The notes under the pieces: generated by a model
The model's input: the letters and a program-made list of their open reading frames with translations, nothing else
Database searches by the model: none
Told to the model about the DNA's origin: nothing
Source of the DNA: Synergistaceae bacterium
GTDB taxonomy: Bacteria; Synergistota; Synergistia; Synergistales; Aminobacteriaceae
Reading direction: 5' to 3'
Assembly: GCA_017455085.1 (NCBI GenBank)
Contig: JAFTBT010000081.1
Coordinates: forward strand, 1 to 14,961
DNA: 14,961 nucleotides
Shown here: in pieces, positions 1 to 9,138 of the stretch
Layout: each line of letters starts with the position of its first letter
Position numbering within the stretch: position 1 is the first letter of the stretch
Position numbers and translations under genes: made by a program

Positions 1-32
1 AACGTCAAAAACTTTCACTGGAGGGACTCAAA

Positions 33-1106
33 ATTTCACACGCAGTATACATGAAGCTGGCTTTGGAGCTTGCAGTTAGGGGCTTGCGCAGGACATCACC
101 GAATCCAATGGTGGGCTGTGTCATCGTCAAAGACGGCCGCATAATCGGCGAAGGCTGGCATCACGAATACGGACACCCTCACGCCGAAATCGAGGCACTC
201 ACTGACGCGCAGACTCATCACGAGGACGTACGAGGCTCCACAGTGTACGTGACTCTAGAGCCGTGTTCACACTGGGGGAAGACTCCTCCGTGCGCAAACA
301 GACTCGTGGACGAGGGCATCTCTGAGGTAGTGATAGCCATGCGTGACCCGAATCCCAAAGTTGACGGCAGAGGCATAGAGATTCTCACGAGAGCAGGAAT
401 CAGGGTAACAGAGCTTCCGGAGTTCGAGGCTGAGGCAAAATTTCTCAACAGGGGCTTTGTGTTCGTGCAGAAGTATTCTCGTCCGTTCGTGACGGTGAAA
501 ATGGCGGTGTCCCTTGACGGCAGAATGTGCCTCGCGAATGGCAGCAGCAAGTGGCTCACAGGAATCGAGGCCCGGACGTTGGCACACGCTATCCGTGCGG
601 AGAATGACGCTGTGCTTGTGGGAGTCGGGACGGTTTTGGCGGATGATCCGGAGTTGACTGTGCGGAATGTTGCGGGGATGAATCCGTTGCGTGTGGTGCT
701 GGATACTGGGCTGAAGACTCCTGAGGCTGCAAAACTTATCGGCACTGACGGAAAATGTGTGATACTCACAGCAGAATCTTCATCACGTCCCGAAGCTGTA
801 ACACTGCCCGCGAAAAACGGGAGCATAGACCTTCACGAAGCACTAGATTACCTTGCGCGGCATGGAGTGAATACCCTTATGGTTGAGGGAGGCGCAAAAG
901 TGATTAGCAGTTTTTTGCGTGAGGGGCTGGCTGACTACGTGAAAGTGTTCGTGTCTCCGAGAATACTCGGTGAGGGCAGCGGCATAGAGATATGTGCGGG
1001 ATTTGGTGCAGTGAGTGATGCGTTGAAGTTGTCGAGCATGAAGAGTACAGTTTGCGGCGAAGATATATTACTGGAGGGAAGATTGACATGTTCACCGGAC
1101 TTATAG
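33..1106 (+). CDS. ribD: Bifunctional diaminohydroxyphosphoribosylaminopyrimidine deaminase / 5-amino-6-(5-phosphoribosylamino)uracil reductase RibD
   Basis: RibD carries out the deamination and NADPH-dependent side-chain reduction that follow GTP cyclohydrolase II in riboflavin synthesis. Numbered from the ATG at 51, the N-terminal deaminase domain shows the zinc site HAE (44-46) and PC-x8-C (71-81: PCSHWGKTPPC), preceded by TSPNPMVGCVIV. The reductase domain (about 148-345) has PFVTVKMAVSLDGR, SKWLTG, and LVGVGTVLADDPELTVR. About 350 residues is the usual length. Start choice: ATG 51 has no Shine-Dalgarno. An in-frame ATT at 33 lies 7 nt after GGAGGG (20-25) and adds six residues, aligning the N-terminus with E. 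coli RibD, where the equivalent Met is also residue 7. I therefore prefer ATT 33, although the frame is open to the window edge. The 3' end overlaps ribE by 19 nt, implying translational coupling. Confidence 0.93.
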   Translation: MSHAVYMKLALELAVRGLRRTSPNPMVGCVIVKDGRIIGEGWHHEYGHPHAEIEALTDAQTHHEDVRGSTVYVTLEPCSHWGKTPPCANRLVDEGISEVVIAMRDPNPKVDGRGIEILTRAGIRVTELPEFEAEAKFLNRGFVFVQKYSRPFVTVKMAVSLDGRMCLANGSSKWLTGIEARTLAHAIRAENDAVLVGVGTVLADDPELTVRNVAGMNPLRVVLDTGLKTPEAAKLIGTDGKCVILTAESSSRPEAVTLPAKNGSIDLHEALDYLARHGVNTLMVEGGAKVISSFLREGLADYVKVFVSPRILGEGSGIEICAGFGAVSDALKLSSMKSTVCGEDILLEGRLTCSPDL

Positions 1107-1723
1107 AATCGTTAGGAGTAGTGAGGAGCTTTCACCAGAAGGGAGCATATTACGCGCTGAAGATAGATGCGGATTTTTCGGGTGAATTGGTGATTGGGCA
1201 GTCAGTGAGTGTGAGCGGGGCATGTCTGACTGTGACGGCGAAGGACTCTCGCAGCTTTGAGGTGGAGATGATGCGCGAGACGTGGAGTCGTACGTGGTTC
1301 GGGCGTGGGATGCGTGCGGGGACTCCGGTGAATCTTGAGCGGGCTATGCGACTCACTGACAGGCTGGACGGGCATTTGGTGCTGGGGCATGTGGACGGAG
1401 TGGCGAGGTTGTCGGAAATTCGCGGGACGGAAACGAAGGAGGCTGTATTCATTCCGGAGAACAGGGAGCTTTTGCGTGGGATAGTGGAGAAGGGAAGCGT
1501 AGCTGTTGACGGCGTGAGTTTGACGGTGATAGATGCTGGGAGTGAGAGTTTTTCTGTGGGGCTGATACCTGCGACGTTGGAGGCTACGACACTGGGGAGA
1601 CTTCGGGCTGGGAGCATGATAAATCTTGAGACGGACATACTCGGAAAATATGTAGCCCGCCTCACGGGATTTGCTCCGGAGAAGAAGAGCGGGGAGTATT
1701 TAGTGTCGCTGCTGTCTCTCTAG
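1088..1723 (+). CDS. ribE: Riboflavin synthase, alpha chain
   Basis: This enzyme dismutates two 6,7-dimethyl-8-ribityllumazine molecules to riboflavin plus the diaminouracil, as a cytoplasmic homotrimer. The 211-residue protein begins with the family signature MFTGLIE and contains the two tandem lumazine-binding barrels. The first holds GQSVSVSGACLTV (38-50); the second starts at LGHVDG (99-104) and holds KGSVAVDGVSLTV (135-147). An in-frame ATG at 1052 exists, but ATG 1088 gives the canonical N-terminus and has GGAGGG (1073-1078) 9 nt upstream. The gene overlaps the end of ribD and is the second gene of that operon. Its stop codon lies in CTAG, a palindrome that also gives the stop of the convergent formyltransferase gene, so the two genes overlap by 4 bp and there is no room for an intergenic terminator. 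Confidence 0.95.
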   Translation: MFTGLIESLGVVRSFHQKGAYYALKIDADFSGELVIGQSVSVSGACLTVTAKDSRSFEVEMMRETWSRTWFGRGMRAGTPVNLERAMRLTDRLDGHLVLGHVDGVARLSEIRGTETKEAVFIPENRELLRGIVEKGSVAVDGVSLTVIDAGSESFSVGLIPATLEATTLGRLRAGSMINLETDILGKYVARLTGFAPEKKSGEYLVSLLSL

Positions 1724-2523
1724 AAATACAGTGTCATTTTCGCCGAGCCTTCACGGATAATCACCTTGTCGTCAGCAAAAATTACTGTTCTGCCTGTGTC
1801 ATCGGTGAAGTCATAGCTTTTTGTTCTGAGTTCTTGGCCGTCATGCAGTACAACAGCCCCGAAATATGATTGCTGTGAAAGCACTTTAGCCCTGATTGTG
1901 TCCAGTGAATCTTCCCGAAGGCTTATCGTGAAGTCCTGTTTCTCGATTTTGCGCCTGTAAGTTCCTCCTTGAGTGAGTACACCTTTTCGTTTGCCGAGCA
2001 GGTATTCATTCATGGAGGCCAAAAGTGCGGGAATGCCTTCGGATAATTTTGCGTTGAGAGATTTGGGGTTATCGGTGTTGGTGATTTCGACAGGGTAAGT
2101 GTCGATTAACATTCCTTCATCAATGCCCCCCCCCCCAGTACGTAAAAGTTCGTAGCAGGATAAGCATGTTTTTTCTTCCTGAAGCAGGATCGACCATACT
2201 GTGGAATGTGCGCCGCGGTTTGTGTTGAGGTCGCCGCCGTGAAGGTTGAAGAATCTGTGTTGGGCTAACAGGCTTTGCGGGATGATGAACTCGAACTTGT
2301 GCATGATGATTATATCAGCCTCGTTGAGTATTGCAGAGTTGTTGATGAGTTCCTGCTTGCTGGTGATCTCTGTGAACGGAATATTGTACTCAGAGATTGC
2401 AGAGTAATATTTTTCCGAGAGTCTTCCTTTTACGCCTACGACATGTTCAAGTGAGTAATCATTGCTATTCTGAAGTGCGTGTATCATTTCTTCGGAGTAG
2501 CCTAGATATGCAGTTTTCCACAT
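1720..2523 (-). CDS. Formyltransferase-family protein with an 11-G tract in the coding sequence (candidate phase-variable)
   Basis: This 267-residue protein belongs to the formyltetrahydrofolate-dependent formyltransferase family. The family catalytic triad is visible as N93 and H95 (FNLHGG) and D135 (GGGGIDEGMLI), with NRGAHSTVW after the His in place of the usual YRGxxP loop. The C-terminal part (about 185-267) does not look like the tRNA-binding domain of methionyl-tRNA formyltransferase, and the total is shorter than Fmt (about 310). A formyltransferase acting on an amino sugar or other small substrate is therefore more likely than initiator-tRNA formylation; this is inference. The start is 5 nt after the mtnA stop, with AAAGGA inside the mtnA 3' end as ribosome binding site, so the two genes form one transcript. 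A run of eleven G (coding strand; C at 2126-2136) encodes Gly130-Gly133, just before the catalytic Asp. A one-base slip would remove the catalytic Asp and everything after it. Confidence 0.8.
   Translation of the reverse strand: MWKTAYLGYSEEMIHALQNSNDYSLEHVVGVKGRLSEKYYSAISEYNIPFTEITSKQELINNSAILNEADIIIMHKFEFIIPQSLLAQHRFFNLHGGDLNTNRGAHSTVWSILLQEEKTCLSCYELLRTGGGGIDEGMLIDTYPVEITNTDNPKSLNAKLSEGIPALLASMNEYLLGKRKGVLTQGGTYRRKIEKQDFTISLREDSLDTIRAKVLSQQSYFGAVVLHDGQELRTKSYDFTDDTGRTVIFADDKVIIREGSAKMTLYF
2126..2136. repeat. Homopolymer of 11 C/G inside the formyltransferase gene
   Basis: Eleven consecutive C on the plus strand read as GGG GGG GGG GG(C) on the coding strand. The gene is in frame with exactly 11. 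A tract of this length is well above random expectation in DNA of this composition and is the type of contingency tract known from phase-variable surface-modification genes in Campylobacter and Neisseria. It lies inside the gene, not in its promoter, so slippage would give ON/OFF switching. Confidence 0.95.
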
Positions 2524-2528
2524 AGAAG

Positions 2529-3611
2529 TTATTTTCCTTTCTGGATAAAAATATCATGGAGGCTCTCATTATACGGCGGACGAGCTATTCCGTGTTCCGT
2601 AACTATCCCAGCAATCAGCTCATGACTCGTCACGTCAAACGCCGGGTTATACACTTTCACTCCCTCAGGTGCCATACGTTTGCTGTACCACATCTCCGTA
2701 ATCTCTTCCTCCGGTCTCTGCTCTATCACTATGTCTTTCCCAGTCTGAATGCTCATGTCGATAGTTGACGTAGGGCCAAGAACGTAAAAGGGTATTCCGT
2801 AATACTTCGCAAGTATCGCCACGCCAGACGTCCCGATTTTGTTGCAGGCATCCCCATTAGCGGCTACCCTGTCGCACCCAACGAACACAGCATCAATTTT
2901 CCCGTCCTTCATGACCTGAGAAGCCATGTTGTCGCATATCAGTGTAGTATCCACACCGTCAGCCATCAGCTCAAACGTCGAGAGCCTTGCACCCTGAAGC
3001 AGCGGGCGTGTTTCGTCGCAGTAGACTCTGAAATTCATTCCGCGTTCACGTCCCAAGTGTATCGGAGCTAAAGCTGTTCCGTATTTTGAGGTCGCGAGCT
3101 GTCCGGCGTTGCAGTGCGTGAGTATTCCGTCTCCGTCGTGAATGAGGGTTAATCCGTGTTCGCCGATCTTGCGGCACATGTCGATATCTTCGGACTTGAT
3201 GGCTATGCTTTCCCGGTGAAGCAGCTCCAGAATTTCGGGAATGGGTTTGTCGCGATTCTGGAGGGCAGTATTCTCCATGCGGGTGAGTGCCCACGAGAGA
3301 TTTACTGCTGTGGGACGTGCGGAGTTGAGGTAGTCTTTAGCGTTGTGGAGCTGTGAGAAGAATGACTCGTGAGACTGTGATGGTTTTTGAGCGAGTATGT
3401 TCTTTGCGGTGAGGTAGAGTCCGAAAGCTGCGGCGATCCCGATTGCTGGAGCTCCCCTGACCTGAAGGGTATAGATAGCGTTGCGGATGTCGTGAATATC
3501 CGTGAGGTGAAGGGTGATAATTTCGTTTGGGAGGCGTGTTTGGTCGAGGATGAGTAATGCATTTTCGTGTTCATCGAGCGCGACTGACTCATAGTTTAGT
3601 ATGCTGTTCAT
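2529..3611 (-). CDS. mtnA: S-methyl-5-thioribose-1-phosphate isomerase
   Basis: MtnA isomerises 5-methylthioribose-1-phosphate to 5-methylthioribulose-1-phosphate in methionine salvage, or in related disposal of SAM by-products. The 360-residue protein has the whole signature set of the eIF2B-like family: [14 protein letters not shown] (51-64), the catalytic Cys167 in [32 protein letters not shown] (197-210), LICDNMAS, and the catalytic Asp247 in [19 protein letters not shown]. The start at 3611 follows AGGAG at 8-9 nt spacing. It is the first gene of a two-gene unit with the formyltransferase. A TATAAT -10 on the minus strand (3652-3647) lies within the upstream tandem repeat. None of the other methionine salvage genes (mtnN, mtnK, mtnB-E) is in the window. 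The gene sits in reverse orientation between ribE and ribA. Confidence 0.95.
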   Translation of the reverse strand: MNSILNYESVALDEHENALLILDQTRLPNEIITLHLTDIHDIRNAIYTLQVRGAPAIGIAAAFGLYLTAKNILAQKPSQSHESFFSQLHNAKDYLNSARPTAVNLSWALTRMENTALQNRDKPIPEILELLHRESIAIKSEDIDMCRKIGEHGLTLIHDGDGILTHCNAGQLATSKYGTALAPIHLGRERGMNFRVYCDETRPLLQGARLSTFELMADGVDTTLICDNMASQVMKDGKIDAVFVGCDRVAANGDACNKIGTSGVAILAKYYGIPFYVLGPTSTIDMSIQTGKDIVIEQRPEEEITEMWYSKRMAPEGVKVYNPAFDVTSHELIAGIVTEHGIARPPYNESLHDIFIQKGK

Positions 3612-3880
3612 GAAAATATCTCCTGTATCTGGGATTGTGTGATGTGATTATACCCTGAAAGTTATTGCCGAGTATGCCGCTGTTCATGAATATATGCCTC
3701 TGTGTTTGGGATTGTGTGATGTGATTATACCATGAAAGTTATTGCAGAGTATGCCGCTGTTCATGAATATATGCTCCTGTGTTTGTTACACTCCGAATGT
3801 TATTGCTGAATATACGTTAGGTGTCTCGTAGCTATGTATGTTGTTATTCACGAGTATATGCCTCTGTGTTTGGGATACTC
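3603..3880. repeat. Degenerate 76-77 bp tandem repeat covering the mtnA promoter and start codon
   Basis: Copies begin with GCTGTTCATGAA at 3603, 3679 and 3756 (periods 76 and 77). A more diverged fourth copy starts near 3838 (TGTTATTCACGAGTATATGCCTCTGTG). Copies 1 and 2 share long identical blocks, including GGGATTGTGTGATGTGAT and the minus-strand TATAAT. Copies 3 and 4 have lost the -10 region. Copy 1 contains the mtnA start codon and Shine-Dalgarno. Copies 2 and 3 carry the ATG, but copy 2's is out of frame with mtnA (76 nt away) and has lost the AGGAG. The array fills the 333-nt divergent gap between mtnA and the next plus-strand gene; the gap contains no convincing ORF. Confidence 0.85.
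3647..3652 (-). promoter_or_regulatory. Likely -10 element (TATAAT) for mtnA, duplicated in the next repeat copy
   Basis: A perfect TATAAT reads on the minus strand 35 nt upstream of the mtnA start, predicting a 5' leader of about 30 nt. No good -35 is seen at 17 bp (ATACTC). An identical GTATAATC occurs at 3729-3724 in the second tandem repeat copy, so a second start site one repeat further upstream is possible. Confidence 0.5.
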
Positions 3881-3956
3881 AGGCGTAATCATAGGCTGAT
3901 ATTACGTTTTCTGCCCGTTATGCTAATATACCCAGCAAAAGGAGATGACACGAAGC

Positions 3957-4223
3957 ATGATGTACCCATTCATGACCCTGAACGATGACACAGAAATTAC
4001 TCACTCCGAAATGTATCCGGACGGCACTGTAAAAGTCTGTATCGAGACTCCTGTGGACGGAGGATTTCACGATGCTACATGTTGGCTGCCAGCATACAGG
4101 TGGGAGAATAACGGCTATTCATACTTGGAAATGCAGTTCTTGGAGCTTTTTGTAACAAAGCATGAAGATCTTTTCATGAAGTATGCTCAAGACGGAGGAA
4201 TTACCTGTGCCAACTATTTTTAG
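3957..4223 (+). CDS. Small protein of unknown function, partner of a DUF4160 gene
   Basis: I do not recognise a named family for this acidic protein of about 88 residues. It has a MYPFMTLNDDTEITHSE opening, a PDGTVKVCIETP strand, and a CWLPAYRW centre. The frame opens with ATG 3945, but GGAG (3941-3944) abuts that codon, so ATG 3957 (12 nt after the SD) or 3960 is preferred. Its last 17 nt overlap the DUF4160 gene, and its 3' end carries that gene's GGAGG, so the two are translationally coupled. DUF4160 genes are commonly paired with another small gene (often DUF2442) in arrangements like toxin-antitoxin modules. This protein has the size and place of such a partner but not an obvious DUF2442 pattern. 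An extended -10-like TGCTAATAT lies at about 3921-3929. Confidence 0.72.
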   Translation: MMYPFMTLNDDTEITHSEMYPDGTVKVCIETPVDGGFHDATCWLPAYRWENNGYSYLEMQFLELFVTKHEDLFMKYAQDGGITCANYF

Positions 4224-4485
4224 AATCGGCAGCTATATCATCTATTTCTGGACAAACGATGGTGAACCGCGTGAACCTGTCCATGTTCATGTTGCTGTAG
4301 GGCAGCCAGCCGCAAATGCTACAAAGCTGTGGATAACAAGTGAGGGAAAAGTTATTGTGTGTAATAATAACTCTAGGATTCCAGAAGCAGGATTAAGGAG
4401 ACTCATTGATGACATAGAGAGAGACAGCGATGTTATCATTAAGGAGTGGCGTAAGCGTTTTGGTGAGATAACATATTTCTGCTAA
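4207..4485 (+). CDS. DUF4160 family protein
   Basis: This 92-residue protein matches the DUF4160 pattern: PTIFRIGSYIIYFWTNDGEPREPVHVHVA at the N-terminus, then a W-I-containing strand, NNNSRIPEAGLRRLIDDIE, and IIKEWRKRFGE at the end. The family's molecular function is not established; it is often found next to DUF2442 in small paired loci. I set the start at GTG 4207, which has GGAGG (4194-4198) at 8 nt and yields the family-typical (M)PTIFRIG. An upstream ATG at 4183 in the same frame would add eight residues and has no ribosome binding site. The gene overlaps its partner by 17 nt and precedes ribA by 29 nt, so ribA could be read through from here. Confidence 0.85.
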   Translation: MPTIFRIGSYIIYFWTNDGEPREPVHVHVAVGQPAANATKLWITSEGKVIVCNNNSRIPEAGLRRLIDDIERDSDVIIKEWRKRFGEITYFC

Positions 4486-4514
4486 GATTATCCCGCAAAG
4501 AGAGATGAGAATAT

Positions 4515-5165
4515 TTGAGTCACCATACACATAATCACGAGATAATCATAACTAAATCCGCATACAAGCGCGTAGAGAAAAAATTAACCGTCCCCATCCC
4601 CACACAATGGGGAGTCTTCAGCGTCAGCGCGTACAGGAGTATCACTCAGGACGACGATCCCCACACGCATTTAGCCCTCGTCATGGGTGACATACTCACA
4701 GATTCACCCGTCCTCACCCGCATACACAGCGAGTGCTTCACCGGCGACGTATTAGGCTCGTTACGTTGCGACTGCGGCCCACAGCTCCACACTGCTCTGA
4801 GCATGATCGCCGAAGAAGGACGCGGAGTATTGCTCTACATGCGTCAAGAAGGTCGCGGGATCGGCCTGCTCAACAAGTTACGGGCGTATCAGCTTCAGGA
4901 CGAAGGGCTCGACACTGTGGACGCTAATGTTGCGTTGGGATTCCCTCCGGATATGAGAGAGTACGGCACAGGCGCGGAGATACTCAAGGACTTAGGGCTG
5001 ACACGTATACGCCTTATGACGAACAATCCCGGCAAGATCTCAGGCCTCGAAGAATACGGCATAGAGATTACTGAACGAGTCCCGATACTGATTCCGCCGA
5101 ACGAGTATAATTCTAAGTACCTCAGCACCAAAGAGCAGAGAATGGGGCATATCTTAGGCTTATAG
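4515..5165 (+). CDS. ribA: GTP cyclohydrolase II
   Basis: RibA opens the imidazole ring of GTP to start riboflavin synthesis, releasing formate and pyrophosphate. The 216-residue protein has the zinc-binding cysteines C74, C85 and C87 in [20 protein letters not shown], the [21 protein letters not shown] loop, [11 protein letters not shown], and the [12 protein letters not shown] nucleotide-binding region. It is a stand-alone GTP cyclohydrolase II: no RibB (DHBP synthase) domain is fused and none is seen elsewhere here, so RibB must be encoded outside. The start is the TTG at 4515. An in-frame TGA at 4506-4508 excludes anything further upstream, and only a weak purine stretch precedes it. The N-terminus is histidine-rich (SHHTHNHE), which is not a conserved RibA feature. 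Confidence 0.94.
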   Translation: MSHHTHNHEIIITKSAYKRVEKKLTVPIPTQWGVFSVSAYRSITQDDDPHTHLALVMGDILTDSPVLTRIHSECFTGDVLGSLRCDCGPQLHTALSMIAEEGRGVLLYMRQEGRGIGLLNKLRAYQLQDEGLDTVDANVALGFPPDMREYGTGAEILKDLGLTRIRLMTNNPGKISGLEEYGIEITERVPILIPPNEYNSKYLSTKEQRMGHILGL

Positions 5166-5170
5166 TTCAC

Positions 5171-5184
5171 AACGAGTATAATTC
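5171..5184. repeat. 14-bp direct repeat, second copy (first at 5100-5113 in ribA)
   Basis: AACGAGTATAATTC occurs exactly at 5100-5113, inside the 3' end of ribA, and again at 5171-5184 just after its stop, 71 bp apart. The second copy contains TATAAT (5177-5182) on the plus strand and could act as a -10 for the ribH leader, but the -35 position is poor. Confidence 0.6.
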
Positions 5185-5280
5185 ATTTCTTGATTCACAG
5201 CTTAAGGAGCTATAGCTAGAAGTCGATTTAGTGTAATAACGTACTCTAATCCGTAAAAAAAAATCGAGACAAAATTCTAT

Positions 5281-5521
5281 AAAGGAGGTTAGAATCTGCT
5301 ACACAGGGTTAGAGGGTGGGTAGTGCAAGTCAAAGCACTATAAATATCGAAACATGATAGCTGTAACAAGCAAATCACTACCGATGGCTAGTCGGGAAGT
5401 CAAGCCTCCGGACTGTCGGACAAACTTTAGTAGCTTCGGCCAAAGAGGACAGGTTGAACGAGGAATACTCGAAAGAGTGTAACAGCACATTATTACACTT
5501 TTTACGTAGCAGGATACACAC
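5281..5521 (+). ncRNA. Structured RNA leader inserted between Shine-Dalgarno and start codon of ribH (element A)
   Basis: The 356-nt gap between ribA and ribH holds no credible ORF. AAAGGAGG lies at 5281-5288. Six nt later TCTGCTAC (5295-5302) can pair with GTAGCAGG (5506-5513), an 8-bp stem with one U-G pair, leaving only ATACACAC before the GTG start at 5522. Folding the 219-nt insert away would put the SD about 14 nt from the start. Inside are GGTAGTG/CACTACC and the competing TAGTGC/GCACTA, then a 3' domain shared with the leader at 13464-13783: GGGAAGTCaAGCCTCCGGA (about 5394-5412), TAGTAGC, GGAC, TTGAACGAGGAAT (5454-5466), a GAAA-loop hairpin ACTC-GAAA-GAGT, and GTGTAA/TTACAC. AGGA (5511-5514) could be a weak local SD but partly lies within the terminal stem. 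No FMN-riboswitch core is visible. The first 115 nt (5166-5280) hold only an AT-rich stretch with nine A. Confidence 0.7.
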
Positions 5522-6025
5522 GTGAAAATCACAGAAGGTAAATTAATCGGCACAGGTCTTAACATCGGCATAGTCGCATCACGTTTCAACGAACTGGTCA
5601 CTTCCCGGCTCATTGACGGCGCAAAAGACGCACTCATCCGCCATGATGTTTCAGCAAGCGCAATAGATATTTTCTGGGCACCCGGAGCTTGGGAGCTGCC
5701 ACTAGTCGCTCAGGAGCTCGCACTCACAGGCAAGTATGACGCAATTATCGCACTCGGTGCAGTGATTCGCGGAGACACCCCGCACTTCGACTACGTAGCC
5801 GCTGAGGCCTCGAAAGGTCTCGCAAGCGTCGGCCTGAACCACAGAGTCCCGGTGCTGTTCGGAGTCCTGACGTGTGACACACTGGATCAGGCACTCATCC
5901 GTGCAGGGAGCAAGGCCGGCAACAAAGGAGCAGACTGTGCTGTGGGAGCTATCGAGATGGCTAACTTACTGCGCAACATCCGTAAACAGAATAATGACGC
6001 GGAGACAACATCGGCCAAGTGCTGA
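5522..6025 (+). CDS. ribH: 6,7-dimethyl-8-ribityllumazine synthase
   Basis: RibH condenses 5-amino-6-ribitylaminouracil with 3,4-dihydroxy-2-butanone-4-phosphate to give lumazine, the substrate of RibE. The 167-residue protein shows GIVASRFNELVTSRLIDGA, the substrate loop APGAWELPLVAQ (53-64), ALGAVIRGDTPHFDYV with the catalytic His88, and FGVLTCDT; KAGNKG near the C-terminus is the family's phosphate/ribityl region. The start is GTG 5522, giving the normal MKITEGKL N-terminus. Only AGGA lies close by, and the strong AAAGGAGG is 233 nt upstream, across the structured leader. The gene ends the canonical ribD-E-A-H order. A short 20-residue tail after the family core ends in AETTSAKC. Confidence 0.95.
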   Translation: MKITEGKLIGTGLNIGIVASRFNELVTSRLIDGAKDALIRHDVSASAIDIFWAPGAWELPLVAQELALTGKYDAIIALGAVIRGDTPHFDYVAAEASKGLASVGLNHRVPVLFGVLTCDTLDQALIRAGSKAGNKGADCAVGAIEMANLLRNIRKQNNDAETTSAKC

Positions 6026-6070
6026 GGCAAATTAGCTGTACATTTATAATACGTATCACTCATAATTAAC

Positions 6071-9083
<3,013 letters not shown>

Positions 9084-9098
9084 CAGTCGAAAAATTTG

Positions 9099-9133
9099 CT
9101 CCCCCTTTGGGAAAAACCGGAGGGGGATTTTTT
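9099..9133. terminator. Rho-independent terminator, probably bidirectional, between convergent genes
   Basis: CTCCCCC(T) and (A)GGGGG close a GC-rich hairpin around TTTGGGAAAAACCGG, followed on the plus strand by ATTTTTTG. It starts 15 nt after the glycosyltransferase stop. On the minus strand the hairpin is followed by GCAAATTTTTC, so it can also end the convergent transcript whose frame stops at 9139. Confidence 0.9.
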
Positions 9134-9138
9134 GTGCG

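Noticed and set aside
1..50. FMN riboswitch upstream of ribD
   Set aside because: Only 50 bases are available and none of the FMN-riboswitch core motifs is present; it may lie outside the window.
1052..1087. Longer ribE from ATG 1052
   Set aside because: ATG 1088 gives the conserved MFTGLIE start and has a well-placed GGAGGG.
1720..2523. Methionyl-tRNA formyltransferase (fmt)
   Set aside because: It is short, lacks a recognisable tRNA-binding C-terminal domain, and has an unstable poly-G in the active-site region, which would be unlikely in a near-essential gene.
5166..5521. FMN riboswitch upstream of ribH
   Set aside because: No GGGTGAAATTCC- or CCGACCGGCGGT-like core is found. The conserved blocks match the other leader at 13464-13783 instead.
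5281..5521. Group I or group II self-splicing intron
   Set aside because: No group II domain V-like hairpin or intron ORF is seen, and I could not identify a group I core. The elements lie between SD and start, not within coding sequence. A covariance search would settle it.
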